In this document: positions 11,476 through 25,420 of the stretch, in pieces
Layout: each line of letters opens with the position of its first letter
Position numbering within the stretch: the first letter of the stretch is position 1
Notes under the pieces: generated by a model
What the model saw: only the letters and a program-made list of their open reading frames with translations
The model's database searches: none
What the model was told of the DNA's origin: nothing
Assembly (NCBI GenBank): GCA_963573305.1
Contig: OY754327.1
Span: 184,520,386-184,584,385 of the forward strand
DNA length: 64,000 nucleotides
Source of the DNA: Pyrrhosoma nymphula
Lineage: Eukaryota > Arthropoda > Insecta > Odonata > Coenagrionidae
Direction of reading: 5' to 3'
Program-made: the position numbers and the translations under genes

Positions 11476-14400
11476 TTATGTTCCACTAAAGTATGAGATG
11501 ATATAGTTAATGATAATGGACGGCTTTACATAAGCAGAAAAATGGTAATAGGACGGGATGGAGCTTCACGCCATAATTGGATGCGTCATGCGTCGATGAA
11601 TACTGAGTCATCGACCACAATGGTTTTAAAAGTCTTCGATGAGCCTTAAAACCGTCAAAAATGAACTCAGTGTCCCGCAAAACCCTTGAAAGTGAACATT
11701 TAGACAAAGAGCGTGGATTTTAGAATTTTGATCGAGAAATTGGGTATCTCAGACTATTGTGCGCTGGTTGGTCGTCAGGCCAACAACGCAAAAGGACCGC
11801 CTGAGTATTGTGGGTGGGCGAGACTCCCAGCATGCACTTATCGAAAGGGTTTTCTCTCCCCGGAAGATACTCCTCCCGGAAGTGGACTTTTCAAAGCCTC
11901 TCGGAACGAGGCGTTCCCCTAATTTTTGAATCTTATTCTCCGCCGAGCGATCGCCTTCCGGATCGAAAAATCGACCGTTCGTTTTACGATAGCGTCATAT
12001 TTGACGCACTTAATGTCAGCGAACACTTCACCCTCCGCCTATGGTACGCGATCGAAAGCATTTTTAGAAATCCGTTTTTACATATTTTGGGGGTTTCTGT
12101 GAATAACACAGCTATCGACCAATTCTTAAGTTTCAGTTGGGAAAACGGTGTTAAATCAAACCTAAGGGAGCTTTCTATTCGCTCTTGGAGGGCGCTTCGC
12201 TCAACGCAATAACAACGCACGCGCGCACTCCACCACTCGTTAATTAACAGGCCCTGCACGCACAATAGGCAGCAGCCCTAACAGATCCAGAGAGCCCTGA
12301 TGATGCGTGACAACAAAAGAACGTCGATAATTGTATTCGTGATTGCTGTTATGGTGTTGATTTTTCCGAAAAAGGCGTCAAACATGGATATTGTAGCGTT
12401 TTTAATTACCTATTGGTAGAGATCTTACGTTTTTAAATGCTTATATCGAACGAATTTCATAACTCAACACGAATCATTCGGGCATGAACATTGAGAACAT
12501 ACAGAGAAGGCTACGTGCCGCGGCTATTTTTCCCGAACCTTTCGCACATTGTCCCATTCGTCGTGAGTTCCGTTCTGCGAAGACTTCAATACACATTGCA
12601 TGGAAAGCTTCCTTTATCTCTCAGGGGTAGATCTGATTTAATTGTGGTAGAATTACTTATGAATGACGCTCAAAAATGAGACATGCACCTTCCTCGGTAC
12701 TTGTAATAAATTATGCTTTAAACTCAATCTCCCAGAATGCACTCCGAGCGTACGACTCCCCTCGGCAGGCTGGCCACACGCGCCGCGTCGACAGTTGAAC
12801 ATTGAAGGGTGACCGGGACATAATGTAGGTATCCTTGGTGTTTCGTCCACCCGCACGACTCCAATGGCGATGCGGAGAAGCAGCACTCGCAGGATGATCC
12901 GCTCTGCCTCTCTCGCGCTTTGCTCATGCGCCGCGAGTCACCTCGAGAGGCGCCGAAACGTCGGAGGGCGAAACGCGCGAACGGCGATGAAGCGTTGGAC
13001 ACCCGGTGACCGTGGCTGCGTGTCCATTACACTTCGTTTCGCTTGAGCCCAATTGGTGAGAACGCGACGGTCACGGCAATCGACGAATTCTTCAAGTGAC
13101 GTGAAAACTGCACAAATTATCGCCCACAGTAAACGAAAGCTTTTTTAAATTGTACATTGCACGCTGCAAACCTTCCGTAAAAAACGACGCGTAAGACATT
13201 CTCTCATTTTCGATCGCAATATCTCCGACTCGGCTACCCGTCCGAGTGCACATTCAACATTCTGCATTTCGTCGGTTCCGCACCACCATCGGCCATGCTT
13301 TCAAAGCCACCGAACGACAAGGATTCCGCACCGACTGTGTCTCCGCTACCGACGGAATGGCGGCCTCCTCGAAGGCCATGCCGTCTGTCGGGCGCCATTC
13401 CGATCCGTTGGCTAACCCCTCTCTCCCTCTCCCCCCCCTTCCCCAATTTAACGATTGATTGCGAAGTTGAGGGCCACATGGCATATTACCACCAATGGGA
13501 GACGATAGAAGAAACAAATGACTAGAGAAGAACACCTAGTGCTCTCGCGGTTGACAACGTTGACGGAAACAGCATCAATGAACGATGTCGAAAGGAGAAG
13601 GATCGTAAATTAATTTATGTGACTTTTGTGCGTTGCAATATGTATTTGTGCATTAAAATAAGTACTTTAGATTTAAAGCACATATTTAGTAGCGTCAATG
13701 AGATATTAAAGTTTTCATAAAAGATGCTGAATACTATCAACATAAATTAGTTGTCATCAAATCAATGCAGAAATAACCTTCAAATTGTCAATTTTGCCTG
13801 TATATGTGCGTATTAACTCGTGTGATTGGGATCAGAAATTTTACCGCGTTTTGTATTTGGTATTTATAGTGACAGAAAAGAGACTTTACGTGCACCTATA
13901 TAGCATTTAAGCTTCCAAAGATTGCTAGAACTATTCGTTGGATTAAATTGATCAGTGTCGTGATCTCGAAAATAGGATATCCGTGTATGCATTATGTATT
14001 TGTGGGTATGGTATTGAAATTTTCGTGAATATATATTCTATATTCATGGGCTTATGATGAGAGTGAAATTGCTGCGCGCTCGTGTAGTTAAGATTTTATT
14101 AAATAAATTCGTGGAGCAAAGTTGAATGCAATTAGTGACATAAAGAAATAAAATGAGAGAAATTTAAGTGGAGAAATAAGTAATTTTGCTATTAGCACAT
14201 CTTGGTTATTGTTTACGCACACTTGTGTTGCGCAGAAAATGTCTTCAGCATTATTTGCAGATTTATCCAAATTTCACTAGGATATTGTGAAGATTGACAT
14301 GTCATTTCAAAACATTCTTTTAAAAATGCATTTTCTCAACTAGGAAAGTAGAGGCCGAAGAGGATAAAAAGTCAGTAAAAATACGTTGCTCACAATGATG

Positions 14401-15583
14401 AAAAATCACCCTAGTCTATTTTAGTATGTGACTGCTTAAATAAAATTTTATGATAATTGAAAACCTTCAACGGGAATCATCCATTTAAGAATAATTACAC
14501 CGCAATAATAGGCATTCAGCGTGGACAATATTTTAAAAATTATTAGAAAAGATATTCCGGTGATCGAGTACGCTGTATAGCCTAAATATGGATCTATTTA
14601 CGTAATAAATATCGCCGAATAGTATAACATTATAATGATCCAGGAAAATATAATGCAATACCGTGGAATTATAACATAAAACGATTAATTCAATTTATAT
14701 GCTAGTCCTTTTGGCCACTGATTGAATGTTTTGGACTTTGCTGAAAATGTTAAAAATTTGCGAATTTTACGTATGTAAAATGTGTTGTGACCTGGAAATC
14801 GGTAGGCGAAATTCTATTTATTTTAAATGTGACTGTTATTTTCCAATGTTCACTAGATGCATTAGCTTGGTATTTCCTTGTGTATTTCTGTACAATTATT
14901 GTAAACCGCTCAGAATAGCCAAGTGAAACTATATCTCTCGGGTGTGTGACCTTTCACTTTTCCCTGACGTCAATACCTCCTCCTCCCCAATTCTATTTGT
15001 CACTTCGCCGAAAGCATTCTTGTCTCGGCTCGTCCTATTAAATGCGCGAATAAATAAATACGCGGAGAGTTACGCGAATGGTCATTAGTTTTTGGTCATC
15101 ATCAGGGTTTTTGGTCATCCGAAACGGGAGCCGAGGCGCGGACCACCCGGCCCGTGCACTTGCAGCCGCCACATCCGTCCGTGCTTCTTTCCTTCCCGAG
15201 TCGTGGTAACATTCTTGTTTGGCTATTATAGACGCACATGTAGGTTCTGTATGCTGTTTTCTTCCATGCCTTCACTAGATTTGAAATAAATTAAACTTTT
15301 CCTCTCAATTACTTGATTTTAAATGAATTGATTCATATTTCCCTCAATACCTCTGGGTGACAATTCGCTTTCTAGATGGCCAAGGGCAAGGACCCAGAGT
15401 TCCGTGTTCGAGTTACCGTCATTCAACGCGGCTCGCTCGTGCGGCAAAAAATGTTTAATAAAAATAAAACATATTGGTACATATTAAATTTAATTCTCGG
15501 AAATTAGGATTCGCTGGTTAGAATGACAGTTAAAACGTCAAATTTAGAATTTTGGAGTGAGGAAAATTAAGCAGAAAAATATT
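11476..15583. other. unrecognised region with CpG-rich islands
   Basis: CpG-rich stretches lie at 11930-12240, 12740-13460 and 15010-15200, separated by AT-rich sequence (13600-15000). Small open frames in the islands overlap on both strands and show no known domains. The islands could mark promoters or exons, but this cannot be shown from sequence alone. Confidence 0.35.
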
Positions 15584-16245
15584 GCTATAACTTACCACGG
15601 TGAATCTTGGAAAATTGTTCGAGAAAAAAATGAAGAAAGATATGGTACTACTCAGGCAGTGGTTCGACCAAAATAGACTACCTTTTAGCTCAAATCGTGT
15701 CCCGAAAGAAGGTGCTTCTGAATATAAATACCTAGCGTTAATTATTGGTAACAAAATTGAAATGAGGTCAGCATGTCAACAATCATTCAATAGCATTAAG
15801 AAACTGCCTTTCAAAATTATGTTTCACAAGCAAAAAGTGTTTTCTGTCTTTTCTCAAGGTAATTCATTCAGCTCTTGTGGAATCAAAATTAGCTTACGGC
15901 AAACAATGTTAGGGAGAAGCATACAAAAACACTGAAAATCCATATTTGTACTTAAAAAGAGAATTTTTCCAACTATTATGCAGAAAACCAGACTCTGCCA
16001 CTGATTCCCCGTGTTTATTCAGCTGAAATTACTGCCAATTCGTTGATTGTATTTTTACTAAGTTCTTACAAACGTTTTCCAGATGGTATTATTTCAAGTT
16101 TACTTACAAAGTACAATGTTTTTATTTACATGGAAAAAATGTGTTATTATTACCTAAGCTATATCTATTCCAAAGTTGTTTAATATACAATCAGCAAAAA
16201 ACATTTAATTTCCTCCCCAGTGGTATAAAAAAGAAAAAATAACGC
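15584..16245 (+). pseudogene. LINE reverse transcriptase thumb and C-terminus remnant
   Basis: The first frame reads NLGKLFEKKMKKDMVLLRQWF and EYKYLALIIGNKIEM, matching the pattern DLxxLxxWFxxNxL...KYLGxxLDxxL of LINE polymerases downstream of the YADD box. After a frameshift near 15855 another frame gives IHSALVESKLAYGKQC, corresponding to the xYxALVxSxLxYGIxxWG block. It continues, with stops, to FNFLPSGIKK near 16230, the usual C-terminal NSLPxxIK motif. Endonuclease and palm are absent. The subfamily differs from the fragments at 4.6 and 40 kb. Confidence 0.6.
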
Positions 16246-16767
16246 TAAAATATTTGCGGGAGGTTAATATTTAGTTTTAAGGAAAAGTGAAATTGAAATT
16301 TTATGTAGGAGTCTTCATGTAATTAGTGTCATAATGAAAAGAAATTAATTTCTAAATTGTGTGTAAATCAATGATTTTTCTTCCTTCCAGGGCAACGGCG
16401 CATAGTTCTTGATAAAATGAACATCGATTGCTGGAATGAACAAGTTAGCTTGTTATGATTAAGTAATTTTTTTGGATCACTAATATACGTTCACTAATGA
16501 GAGTGAATGGAATTCAATGTAAAATTCTAGTTCTCACATCATAGAACTACACCAAAAATTGTTTTGAGACCTAATTTGTGTACAATCTATAGTTAGCGAA
16601 AAGGGTAAAGTCTTTCCAGTGGCTTTTAAAGGTTCCGGTTTTATTCTCGACGCAGCCGCATGTTATCTATGCGTGATTACATATGTTTGCTTTTTTCTGT
16701 AGTGAAATTAATGAAAATTTCCGATGATTTGAATAATTGTGCTGAAAAATAACTTTTCTAATTTTTT
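16246..16767. other. AT-rich DNA 5' of the Harbinger remnant
   Basis: May include the eroded 5' part of the Harbinger transposase gene, but no domain could be read. Several short frames with stops. Confidence 0.3.
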
Positions 16768-17282
16768 ATAGGGATGATTTCACTGGAATCATTGGGGCCG
16801 TAGATTGTACCATAGTAAAAATAACATGCCCTAACAGAAGAAGTGCGCAAGTTTACATAAATAAGAGTGGATTTTATTCATTGAACGTGTAAGAGATATC
16901 AGATGCTAGGCTAAAAATTAGTAATGTTGTTGCCATATGGCCAGGATCAACTCAAGACAGAAGGATTGACATGATCTTCTATCAGGGAAATGATGGAATC
17001 AGGAAGAGTTAGTGGCCATGTTCTTGGTAATAGTGGATATCAATGTAATAAATATTTGCAAACTCCAATAACTCCGCAATTCAAGAACAAGTTAAGAGTT
17101 GCGCTACAATTCTTCTCACACCAGGGCAAGATGCTGCGTGGAGCAAACGTTTGGTCATTTGAAGAAGGCATCTTCCTCTCTTAGTGCTGGCTTAAGAACT
17201 TCACCGCAGAAGTCAGTGCGGGTAATGCTGCTGCATCAATATTGCATAATATAGCAATGGATGACGGAGATCTTTTTGAATA
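16768..17282 (+). pseudogene. PIF/Harbinger (HARBI1-like) transposase remnant
   Basis: The first readable block is DDFTGIIGAVDCTIVKI, the GxIGAIDCTHxxI motif around the first catalytic aspartate of HARBI1-type DDE nucleases. It is followed by KSGFYSLNV (family GFYSINVQ) after which glutamine is a stop. DARLKISNVVAIWPGSTQDRR then matches DxxxxFxxxxxxWPGSxHDxR. After a frameshift near 16990, HVLGNSGYQCNKYLQTP matches LLGDSGYxxxxxLxTP, with the second catalytic aspartate changed to asparagine. A last block ends in SILHNIAMDDGD (family LHNIxxxxxD). Multiple stops and frameshifts; the VERxFG glutamate block is not readable. Dead transposase. Confidence 0.82.
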
Positions 17283-20200
17283 AGTTGGCAAATGGAGAAA
17301 ATTGCAATTCCATATGCTTTACGAATGATGATAGGATGGGAACACTAGATGTAGAGAGAACATTGTACGGCGGCATTTCTCCTGAAGTCTTCTTTAACTT
17401 GGTAAGCGTGTACGTTGTCAACGTGGATTCTTTGAAGGTTTATCATGTTATCTCTACCCGAGGAAATACATTCATGGAATGCATTTTATTTTTTTCAGAG
17501 AAATCAAGCCACCACCTGCCCCGTGAGAGCCAATACATCGTTCATTGGGCTTAGACTTGCATATTTTTGGAGAATATTTTAGTTGAAAACATTACAGTGT
17601 AGGAATGTTAATATATTTGTCCCAATGTTCACTTCTCAGTTTACTTATTTTATTCGATTATTAAAACTCATTTCTCAATATCAGCTTCATAACCAAGATA
17701 TATGAACCTAAGTATATTGATAAAATGAATGCCCACTATTTATGATTTTTAGGGGTCACAGTTACTCCCATTTTTGCTAGTGCGCTAGATTTCTGAAAAA
17801 TAAACTGTATCGTTAAGTAATGCGGTTGGACAAGTAATTGTGAATTAGGTGTGGTCCTTAGAAACATCCACTGTAAGTGTTTGCGTGAGAGTCTGTCGTG
17901 CTTGCGCGGGCATTGTGCGTGGAAGAAGAGTAGCCGTTCGAGAATGAAAGTTTTCTTGGCACAGAGTCGGAAGAGAGGAAAGTTTTGGAAATATCTCGCG
18001 GACGCCAGAGATGTGTTCCGCGGTGGCGTCAGAGTTAAAGGGAGGCTCGGGAGAGGAAACGGGGTTGGCTGTGGTGTGTAGTGGTGATAAGGGGGTGGGA
18101 AGGCTATGGGAAGGGAAGGGGCGGGTGCGCGGTGCTGGTGCGGTGGGCTTTCTAGGGGCAATCGCGACCCGCTCGGTGCTTAGGGCTGCTACGGTAACTG
18201 GCCCCGCTGGGTGACCACCTTCGCAGAGAAAAACATTTTGAGTCTTCGCCTATTGGAACGGAAGTTGAAAGTCACTGACGAATGAGGAACGTCGGGAACG
18301 CACACCCTCTGGTGGTCGCTCCGAAAGGGTCGTCGCCCTCCCGTCATGCTCTTCGCTCTCATCCTCCTACGCGCGCACACGTCACACATCTTTAAGTCCA
18401 GTTCCATGTTGAGGGGAGGGATGCCTACCTATCCCATCGTCAACCGCTGCGTTCGTCGGCTTGGGACGTCTAATTATTGTGAAGGACTATTTGACGCTTG
18501 TTCATACATACTTCTACTTGCGATATCGCCACAACAGACGGCACGCATTGGCACGGGGAACGTGTGATCGGGCAATTTCGCTATCCATTGTTCAATATAT
18601 AAGTTTACCTAAATGGCTGAGTTCTATTTACTTCACTTAATCGACGCTTTGAGGCCACTCAGACACCCGCCGCCAATAAAACGTATTCCAGGTATGTGCG
18701 AGTCGGAGGTTTGTCCCGCGGCCACATTTCGCGCCTTCTCTGTTCCTCCTGAAGATGGTCGACCGAGCAGAACACATTCCATCACATTGAAAAACCTTTT
18801 GCTCTCTCTCTCTCTCTCCATCAAGAGAGAGATGAGAAGAGAATGAGATGCTCATTTCGGTCACCGAAGGAGAATTCGCCTGAGAGACAATAACACTTTG
18901 GTGCACATCTTGCCCACGAGAGACCACGCACTGCTTCGTTGACCTAAAGCTCTTGATTTTAAAGTACGGTCAACGTTTGATATCGGCAAATGCCGACAAT
19001 CGAGGCTTCTGATTGGTTCCCTACATGTTCCTTGCGCATCTAGCCATGGCTGGCCGTTTTTTACATGGGAGAGATAGGTTCTAAACATGTTTTCACGAGA
19101 TAAAAATTAATAAACTATATTTCATCGAATTTGAGCCATGATAACTTGTGAATGATTAAATTGCCTATAATACTACATCATTTTCATATCAAGTTTATCC
19201 TCCAAAATGCGGGAGTCGGCCTGTATAATACGAGACCAGCAGACGCCTCAAACGGCAGCAGACGACGTCGTCTGCAATATGAGTGGAACGTCGCGATATT
19301 TTCCCCGCTCGTAAAGTGACTTCTCGTTGATAACTGGCGGAATGGTATTTTAAAATGTTATAATACTACATAAATATTAGCTTACTTGTCAATAGGTATC
19401 AAAATCGACTAGGTATTGGATATTTCTCTGCAATAGGAGTAAAACGTCAAGTCAATTCCTCGACCATGAAGTGAATCCTCATAGAGAACAGACGGGCGAC
19501 AATAATTGTGAGAGAAATGAATTTTGGGATACCTTGGCTTCGTTACGAATCGTACTCCGCACCGGAACGAGACTGTTAACGGCGGCTAAATTTAACATGC
19601 TACTATCTAATTTACGTTCTGTATTGTCATTGTCAAGTCAAGTGAGCATTTTGACAGGAATTATACGATCAGCACTCTATGTTTAACTGAGGCACTGACC
19701 ATTATGCACAATGATTAAGATTCCAGTGACAATACAAGGTTGGTCATCGTCTGTTCTCTAGATGCGCAAGGTTGACCGTACTTTCCTAATACAGAGCTTT
19801 GCGTTGACCCCAAGGCACTGCTGTCTCGATGTCTGCGCCATTCTCTGTCCATCCATCCGATACCCTCTCTAGCGAGAGATAGATAGCGAGAGATAGATAG
19901 ATAGCGAGAGATAGAGTGTTTATCGCGTCGCTATGCGTGCAGTGGTCGTCATGCGACCGGAAGCGACGAGGGGGAGGGGGGGTGGGGATGCCAGTTAGTT
20001 CTACGGCGCTACCGTAGGGAGCAAGAGGCGTCCTCGGCAGTGAAAGGGGTCGGGCTTAAATAAACTAGCGAAGGAGCACACGTATCTAATGTATGTTATT
20101 CTATTCATAAATATTAATACTCTTTCATAATTTTTCATTTCATGCACGTAAGATCTGCAAACCGCCCACCTATTAATTATCGTCACCTCATCTGGAATAT

Positions 20201-22362
20201 TCTTGGAATAAAAAGTGCATGTTTTTTTATCTAAAAGACATTTATATAGTTCGTTGAACTCTTAGCACGTACTTATTAAAAAAAAAAAGAAATTTCTACA
20301 TCAGCGACGTCCAAGTGACGTCTAATTATGTTCTTCCTAAAATCATAGTGCTGTTTATTGATTTTCATTTCTCCATTCCGCTATCAAGTGACAAGGAAAT
20401 CATTGGTGTTCTGTGTAATCGCTTCACCATTCATTTTACCTACTCTTGCAAATATTCTATAACAAGTTTTATTGACAACGAAGCTTCGTTCGTTTTCATT
20501 GATTTTTTCCCGATAGATGGAAGCTTTAGCGCGGAGGGACTCGACCTCCGCCTTTAAAATTCAAGAGTCGCCTTCATCGATTCACCGATCGCAGTCCATG
20601 GGGCAACCGAAGAAGTGAAAGCGCGAATCGTTGTGGTGACCGCGCTCCGAGGGCTGACTCCGAGGGTCAATCAGTCAATCCAAAGCAGATTAAACAATTG
20701 AAGAAAATGAAGGGCAATGGAAAGGATCACCAGTTTTTTAAGCGATACAAAGAAAAATTAAAAGCAATGTATGCACACATCTTCATTCTATCCTTCTAGT
20801 ATTGGGACACCAAACCTGAAAAATTGGAAAGAATAGGAAAAAATATTTCGAGAGGAGACGAAACTGATTATCGTGTTAATATAGTGTCTTAGTGTGTGTT
20901 TTTGTCACTAGTGGTGCGTAAGGAAAGGAGGACTTTCATGTATCAATCAGTTTGGTGTTCGTCTCTTACTTTATCGCTGCTGCCAGCTGTAGAGATGTGA
21001 CGCTGGGACCCTGGGTACTACTCAGAGATGCAACCTCGCGCACTTAACTCACGCCATCTGAATTTTTAAAGCAATATTGGCAGCGTTGTGGCGTAAGGTC
21101 TCCGAGTCTCTGATGGCTCTCAGCCTGGTCCTTCCCATCAGATATGAAATACCCTCGCTGAATTTGATATCTAAACGTGCAACTACCCTTTCAATGCTAT
21201 TTAATTCGCGTATTAAGTATTTATGAAGAAAGAAATCAAAATTTGAAAACACTTATTCAAAATTTGAAAACAATTAGCAAAAAGTGTTTCTAAAGAATTT
21301 AAATATAAAATATTAGTTATCTGCAGTTTTTGGCATTTCTTTTGACACTATTCTCATTAAAACCATTACCACGATCAGGAATTGTCCTAAAAGTTCCGCA
21401 ATAATGGGAGTACAAATTTGAAATATTATTCTGATTGCAATCTAATAACTATCATATGTACATTATTTCTAGTTGTTAATCGTTCCCATGGCTAACGTTA
21501 GCAATGTTAGAATCTATTGTTGATACACGTAAGATGTTTGCTCTTAAGCGATATTTAAAAGCTTACCCTGTAAGTATACCATTAGGATTATATTGTTTAC
21601 TGTGTTACTATGCTAATCATATTGAGCGTGCAATCGACGGAAACTTCAACATCTTAAACTAAATCCAAGACTTATATTGACAAACAATTCACTCGCTTCA
21701 GGCTCATAGTGAAAATCTTCAACGGAGCAAATCATTGGGAGCGGAACTGAAATGCAGTCGGAATTTTTCACCGGTTCGCGTCCACGTTCGAATTGAGCGT
21801 CTGCTTGACTCTGGATGGGCTCTGCAAAAGGCTGTCGGTGCGTTGAGGGTCTTGGTCTGGTGCCAGTCGGTGTCCTCCTTTGGCATTCGACCGTCTTGCT
21901 GAGTGGCGGCCGTCGTAGCGCTGAAGTGCACGCAGTGTAACCCATTGAAGGAGGCGAAGAATGATAAAGGTCGGATGGAATGAGAGAGTCAACGAACGGC
22001 GAAGAAATCCCACGAAGAATGCGAGGTAAAAGAAAAAGTAAAGAAAACTCCTAGAAGAAGAAGAGACAAATGTATTGGAAACATTGCGACACAGCAGCGT
22101 GTTAAAAATACAATGGAAATAGAAATGAATGGGAAGAAAAGAGGAAGACCAAGAATGGAACGCACGAAGAGGAATTGAATGACGGACGCGAGAGTGAATG
22201 GATGAATGATAGAAGAAAGGATTGTTGGAGCCTGAGTGAGAGGCAGGCAGAGGTCGTAGGGAAAGCGAACCCATCTGCGGATTACTGCGAAGACTGGCCC
22301 AGAGAATGACTTGAGAAAGACACACTTTCGTCGCCCTGCGCTGCCGAAATGAAACCGAGCTC
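17283..22362. other. mostly unrecognised DNA with CpG-rich islands and short microsatellites
   Basis: 17880-18480 and 18600-18760 are CpG-rich. A CT/GA hairpin-like microsatellite lies at 18803-18843 and a GATAGATAGCGAGA-type repeat at about 19870-19917. A perfect 18-bp palindrome, GCAGACGACGTCGTCTGC, lies near 19258. AT-rich, featureless sequence fills 20060-21640. No coding family was recognised. Confidence 0.35.
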
Positions 22363-22369
22363 TTGGTGC

Positions 22370-22960
22370 GGGGGGATGCACGCGTCATCGCGGGCCTTAG
22401 GCGCATCATTTTACAGCGGCGGTCCCTCTTCCGGCTCTTCACCGCCGCCACCACATCCAAAACGGCACCACCAGAGAATGTGTGCGACGCCACATGGACT
22501 CTTCTTATATGTAGCGTGGTGCCTCAAGGGGTGCGAGCACCACGTGCGTCGGGGCTGCCCCCCGAACACCAAGGATGGCGTCTGCTCCTCCCCGTGACCT
22601 TCCGCCTCGCCCGCGCTCGACGCGCCGCCCTGCGGCCGGATTCCTTAGCTCGAGGCGCCTCGCGGAAAATCGATACCCCGACGACCTCTGCCCCCCCCCC
22701 TTGCCCCCCCTGCCCCCTCTGCCCCCTCTGCCCCCGGGGGTCGCTTTACTCGGTCTCCAGCTCATCGAGGTGTGGAGGCAGATGCCGTGCGAGACGATGG
22801 ACGCGCCTCCGAGTGTCGCCCAGCGGGACTTCAGTCTGCTGGACTGCACGGCGCCCCCCTCTATGAACAACTACCACTTTTACTCCTCTCTCTCACCACA
22901 AGCAGCAGCTGCTCCTCTTCTGCATTGAGTGGACAGATGTTTTTACCTATTTCATGACAC
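22370..22960 (+). other. strong CpG-rich island with a possible short exon
   Basis: The island is dense in CpG and contains C-run tandem repeats (CCCCCTCTG units at about 22685-22735). Within it, 22781-22927 encodes, from an ATG, MPCETMDAPPSVAQRDFSLL and then roughly 30 more residues (TAPPSMNNYHFYSSLSPQAAAA) before a stop. Its amino-acid make-up looks more protein-like than the neighbouring arginine- and proline-rich frames. No homologue is recognised, and neither a clear acceptor nor a clear donor splice site frames it, so it is recorded only as a candidate first exon or small ORF. Confidence 0.2.
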
Positions 22961-25420
22961 GAGTTTACACGAGAGCATACTTTGAATGGAAATACGATAA
23001 TTGCATCAGTCACAATCACATAGGTTTCAAAACACAGGTTTTTCGGTGTGCTGCATTGACTTTTTTAAAGAATGATTTCCTTATTTTTTAAATCCGTTAA
23101 TTCCCTTAGGAATCTGCCATCGGCGGCATCTTCCAATCTGTTCGGATGACACCCTGTTCTTCAGGGACGTAGTTCGCTCCGGTGGATGGGCGTTCGTGGG
23201 TGTCTGTGTGTTTGCATGGGGGGACGGCGAGAGGGTAGGGGGTGGTTGGGGGCCAGGGGGGTGGGGCCGGGGGCGGCGTACCAAAGGCACCGCTCTTCTC
23301 TATCCCCCTCGAAGGAGGGGAGCGTCTTTGTCTGCCAAGAGGGGCACCGAGGTGGATTATTTCGCAACTTGCGAAATCCAATTCGTTTGCATCCGAAACT
23401 GGTTTTCGAATAGGATGCGATGAGTGAGTATAGAGTTTGAGTTGACCCCTTCAAGAGAGGCCATCAAAAGGGCCCGCACTTCGATGGACGCAAACCCCCA
23501 CTCGATTGAGAGTGATCCGACTCCGCTCTCGACCCATCGATCCCCTTTCGATACTCGCGATCGACCACACAGGAGCTCCCTCTCTCGCCATCTGGGCGAC
23601 AGCCGTGAATTGGATTTTCTCAAAACTTGAAGTGCTGCGAAAGTTGATTGGACGGCTCGTTAGAAAACTTGTAGTTAGTGGACACGTCCCTGGAAATCAA
23701 CACCCTCTTTGGTGTGAGTTTTAAAACTCAACCGAAATCCTCTCGCCTTACCATCCCCCATCCACTACTTTCCTCTCCTAGAACCCTCACCCTATATATT
23801 CTCACCTGACCAACCGTTTAAATGCACTAGACTATGCCACAGTGTGGTGAAACGCGCGTCGTTCCAGTGAAATAAAGTTTGTGGAAATTAAAAAGCTGTT
23901 TTTTTCTAAATATGAATAAAAAATAATTTATCATTCCTTCGGACGCCATAACTATAGGGAATATAGAAACAATTGAAATACTCATGAGTGAGTAGAGGGA
24001 AAATAATTTCTCGAAACGCTTTTCTGGATCACGGTTTGTTTTCAAATTATACCTCATTAGACAACAATAAAAAATAGTGAAATATAGTTCAATGCATCTA
24101 AAAACATTTCCAAAGTACTTCTCGTAGCGGTATCCTTGCAATTGATCGTATACTTTGAGCACTCGGTCCAAACACCTTACACGCAATTTGCTTATCCGTT
24201 GATCCTTTTCACTAAAAGGGCTATTAATTACCTACACATTAATACTCTCAGATATAGGCTTTTTTCTGAAAGAGTGTACCTAAGGTAATCCTAAGGACTT
24301 GTGTTTAGGATTGAGTGAACTTATTAAACATCACATTCGGCCAGCCAAGTTTATTTGCTGAGGTCAATGAAAGCGAAATGATGACTAACCCACGCCTTCA
24401 AACTATCTTCAGTTACCCATTCCAGTTGACATGTGACTCGAAGAAGGCTAGTGCGAAGGCAGGTGCAAAGGCAAACCGATATGAAGGCATTATAGTCTCT
24501 TCTGACACCAAAGTTAATCGCGTATTTCCTTTCCAGTTAAATCTCTCCACGGATTTAAAAACAATTGAGAACGGAAAATGTCTTACTTCCAAACATGTTA
24601 GTCAAAGAATATATTATCAAGGATGTCATATCCTCAAGAGTGATTAATTTTTACCAAATACATAGCATTAACTCAGTTACTATAAGCTTGAGGAAATAAT
24701 TGTGGTAGACCCCTTGACCGCTTATTTATTACCGTTGCAGTGAAAGTTAGGGCATTTGAGTATCAGTGGCATTATAAATTATCGTTCAAGAACACTGGAA
24801 TAAGTTTGACCATTGATATCATGAATGGCTATCTAATGAATGATGAACATGATTTCAAACACTGGAATCTTACGGTCAACGCTTTGAGTGGCACAAGATG
24901 GCCGGATGCGCAAGGGCAGTTGCTTCAATCGCGAAACCTAATGGCTCCACCTGCGGTGGAAAGATGCAACGTTTTCTCTCTCACTTCGATGATGGTAAGA
25001 AGTTGGACCTCAGTGGATATTCATGCCAAACAATTGCTGTGGCAAGATGTGATCAGTTCATGGTAGAAGGTTCAGCAAAGAAAGTCATTCTTAGAGATAG
25101 AAATGGGTGTAATTGAATAAAGCAAAACACTTAACTTTGACAACGGGAAAGAGTACATTAAAGTCTTAGCTACACACGATAAAATGAATAAAGCATGGCC
25201 AAAGGGTGGATGGCATGGCCAAAGTGTTGTAACTCGTATGAAGTACTCCTTGTGGCGAGTGAGTGAGTGAAGGGTAATTCTGTCAATTCAATCTGCCCAA
25301 CACTAGAATTGAGTTGCAAAATAATAAAATAAAACTACTTTCGCAAAAAAAACGTTGCTTTATCTGGAGAAATGTAAGAATACTGCGCTTTTAAGAAAAA
25401 AAAAGTCTTGGAGTTCTCAG
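22961..25420. other. unrecognised DNA with one CpG/G-rich patch
   Basis: 23150-23640 is GC-rich with G runs (about 23216-23275). The rest is AT-rich. Frames at 24315-24647 and 24740-25066 (about 110 codons each) match no family I recognise and may be chance. Confidence 0.3.

Noticed and set aside
18870..24930. Shared words GATGCGCAAG and ACGGTCAACG at about 18.97, 19.76 and 24.88 kb, seen as a possible dispersed repeat or exon
   Set aside because: The words are short, change order and orientation, and no longer alignment could be supported by eye.
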